This document shows positions 6,431 to 7,389 of a stretch of 7,389 nt of DNA, piece by piece. A program made the position numbers and the translations under genes. Under the pieces are notes generated by a model. It saw nothing but the letters and a program-made list of their open reading frames with translations, was not told the DNA's origin and did not search any database. Within the stretch, counting starts at the first letter, position 1, and each line of letters starts with the position of its first letter. Source of the stretch: an uncultured Eubacteriales bacterium (GTDB lineage: Bacteria > Bacillota > Clostridia > Christensenellales > Aristaeellaceae); NCBI GenBank assembly GCA_900542395.1, contig UQNM01000094.1, positions 1 through 7,389 on the forward strand. Direction: 5' to 3'.

Positions 6431-7277
6431 TCTTCATTCCGTCATACCATTCCAGCACCTGCGCAGCCTGCTTCCGCATGACCTGAATTTGTCCCTCTCC
6501 AAAGGGAATTGCCCACGGAAGCGAACCGAGGGTATTTGAGCAGATATACAAGGCAAGCAGCTTCCAGAATTCCATCGGGATATTGCCGCCAAAGTAGCCA
6601 TCCACCATACCAGCAGCAAAAGCCGGCGCTGTTTGTGCGCACCAGACAATACGATTAAATTCCTCCCATGGATCGCCAAAGTCGTCCCGATCAAAATCAA
6701 CGATTGTCAGCACACCGTGGCTGTCGATCATCATATTGCCGATGTGGTAGTCGCCGTGTTGATAGCTCTGAGGTCTGTCCTTCAGTAGACGCCGATTCTG
6801 GGTAAGGTAGGCAAGAAATAAATCCCCACCGCCATCATACTTCAGCTCGCAGTTTTCATACATGGCGATTTTTCTATCAATCTTAGCGTTAAAACGAATT
6901 TCCCAATCGGGGGCATTCGCCGGAGCCGGAATGGTATGGATTGAAGCCAGTATGCGTCCTGCATCCAAACCATAGCTATACTGCTGCTCGGGGCACATTG
7001 CCATCATCGCGTCTTCTGCATCTACGCCATCAATCCAGCTTTGAATAGAGTAAGCGCCTTCGTCACAGATCCCAAATTCCACAGGCAGACACATAGGGAT
7101 ATCAAGCTGTGAAACTTCACTCATTTTCTCGTATTCCCGGCGCTTGCGTTCCAGTCGATCAATAGACGAAACCCGAAGAAGATACTTTGTGCCATCAGCG
7201 GTAACGGCACAATATTTCTGATCTCCCGACCAACCTTTGACTATTGGTGATTTGTTTACAATCGATTCCAGAATCAT
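6399..7277 (-). CDS. Aminoglycoside phosphotransferase (APH) fold kinase, substrate unknown
   Basis: 292 residues, full length for this group. APH-fold enzymes move the gamma phosphate of a nucleotide onto a hydroxyl of an aminoglycoside, choline, sugar or other small molecule in the cytoplasm. The catalytic loop is HGDYHIGNMMID (174-185; base Asp176, metal-binding Asn181), followed by the metal-binding VDFDRDDFGDPWEEFNR (Asp194). The N-lobe has KGWSGDQKY (14-22) as the nucleotide loop and KYLLR (31-35) where the ATP-contacting basic residue sits. The C-terminal VPTWYH is typical of a Clostridia group often annotated as aminoglycoside kinases without proof. GGGAGG lies before the ATG. The gene starts four bases after the end of the broken upstream ORF, so the two were probably co-transcribed. 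Its base composition is AT-richer than the left part, in keeping with transfer. Resistance should not be assumed. Confidence 0.88.
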   Translation of the reverse strand: MILESIVNKSPIVKGWSGDQKYCAVTADGTKYLLRVSSIDRLERKRREYEKMSEVSQLDIPMCLPVEFGICDEGAYSIQSWIDGVDAEDAMMAMCPEQQYSYGLDAGRILASIHTIPAPANAPDWEIRFNAKIDRKIAMYENCELKYDGGGDLFLAYLTQNRRLLKDRPQSYQHGDYHIGNMMIDSHGVLTIVDFDRDDFGDPWEEFNRIVWCAQTAPAFAAGMVDGYFGGNIPMEFWKLLALYICSNTLGSLPWAIPFGEGQIQVMRKQAAQVLEWYDGMKNVVPTWYHSR

Positions 7278-7280
7278 ATG

Positions 7281-7389
7281 TTATCCTCCCGTAAATCCTT
7301 TCACCAAGCATAATTCATCTTCTTCACAGTAGCCAAGTTTTCCTGCCTGAATCCCGCACAGCGGGCGGCAGAAAAAATCCTAACCAAGT
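7281..7389 (-). pseudogene. 3' end of a cysteine-rich ORF, frame broken at a T run
   Basis: The minus strand ends a frame at TAA (7281-7283), three bases before the kinase ATG, preceded by 32 codons: DFFCRPLCGIQAGKLGYCEE followed by DELCLVKGFTGG. Four cysteines and the composition look protein-like, perhaps a metal-binding tail. Upstream the frame meets TAG (7380-7382), but dropping one T from the six-T run (7374-7379) would give an open frame to the window edge (TWLGFFCRPLCG). So this is either a decayed gene, a sequencing error, or chance. I do not recognise the family. No start codon is visible. Confidence 0.4.

Noticed and set aside
7304..7340. Promoter for the kinase just upstream of its start
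   Set aside because: TTGGCT and TATGCT match only four of six bases each with an 18-base gap, and the stretch appears to be coding for the upstream cysteine-rich frame.
6413..7389. Short repeat ACCAAGT at 6413-6419 and 7383-7389 as flanks of an inserted kinase segment
   Set aside because: Seven bases recur by chance at this distance, and the second copy is at the window edge so its context cannot be seen.

Overview
The window looks like a chromosomal segment from a GC-rich, endospore-forming member of the Clostridia (Bacillota). The evidence is a well-preserved SpoIIE phosphatase, AGGAGG-type ribosome binding sites, TTGACA/TATAAT-type promoters and factor-independent terminators. The species cannot be named from the sequence. 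There are no RNA genes, CRISPR arrays or recognisable transposases. No gene-free stretch exceeds about 220 bases.

Left part (1-5290) is GC-rich housekeeping DNA. It starts with the 3' end of a long-form (type 2) 2-isopropylmalate synthase gene (leuA, plus strand). This converges, across a shared hairpin, on a spoIIE gene (minus strand, TTG start). Upstream of spoIIE, also on the minus strand, is an rmuC gene. Divergent from rmuC is a plus-strand gene for an unrecognised single-pass membrane protein of 207 residues. rmuC and this gene appear to fire from back-to-back promoters that share one symmetric TTATAA core. Just past the 3' end of the 207-residue gene is a fully consensus promoter (TTGACA, 17 bp, TATAAT) that points backwards, antisense to that gene and in the direction of rmuC. 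If rmuC is read from it, the arrangement is an excludon.

Right part (5295-7389) is visibly AT-richer and looks like acquired or decaying DNA, all on the minus strand. From its upstream side it holds the 3' end of a cysteine-rich ORF broken at a run of T, an intact aminoglycoside-phosphotransferase-fold kinase, and a broken gene whose start overlaps the kinase stop and whose frame shifts once near 5870-5890. A strong bidirectional terminator (5243-5290) separates the two parts.

I did not find a clear new multi-gene system. The best leads are the antisense consensus promoter with its possible excludon, the shared divergent promoter, and an RmuC that has a serine where the family's motif has its predicted catalytic lysine.
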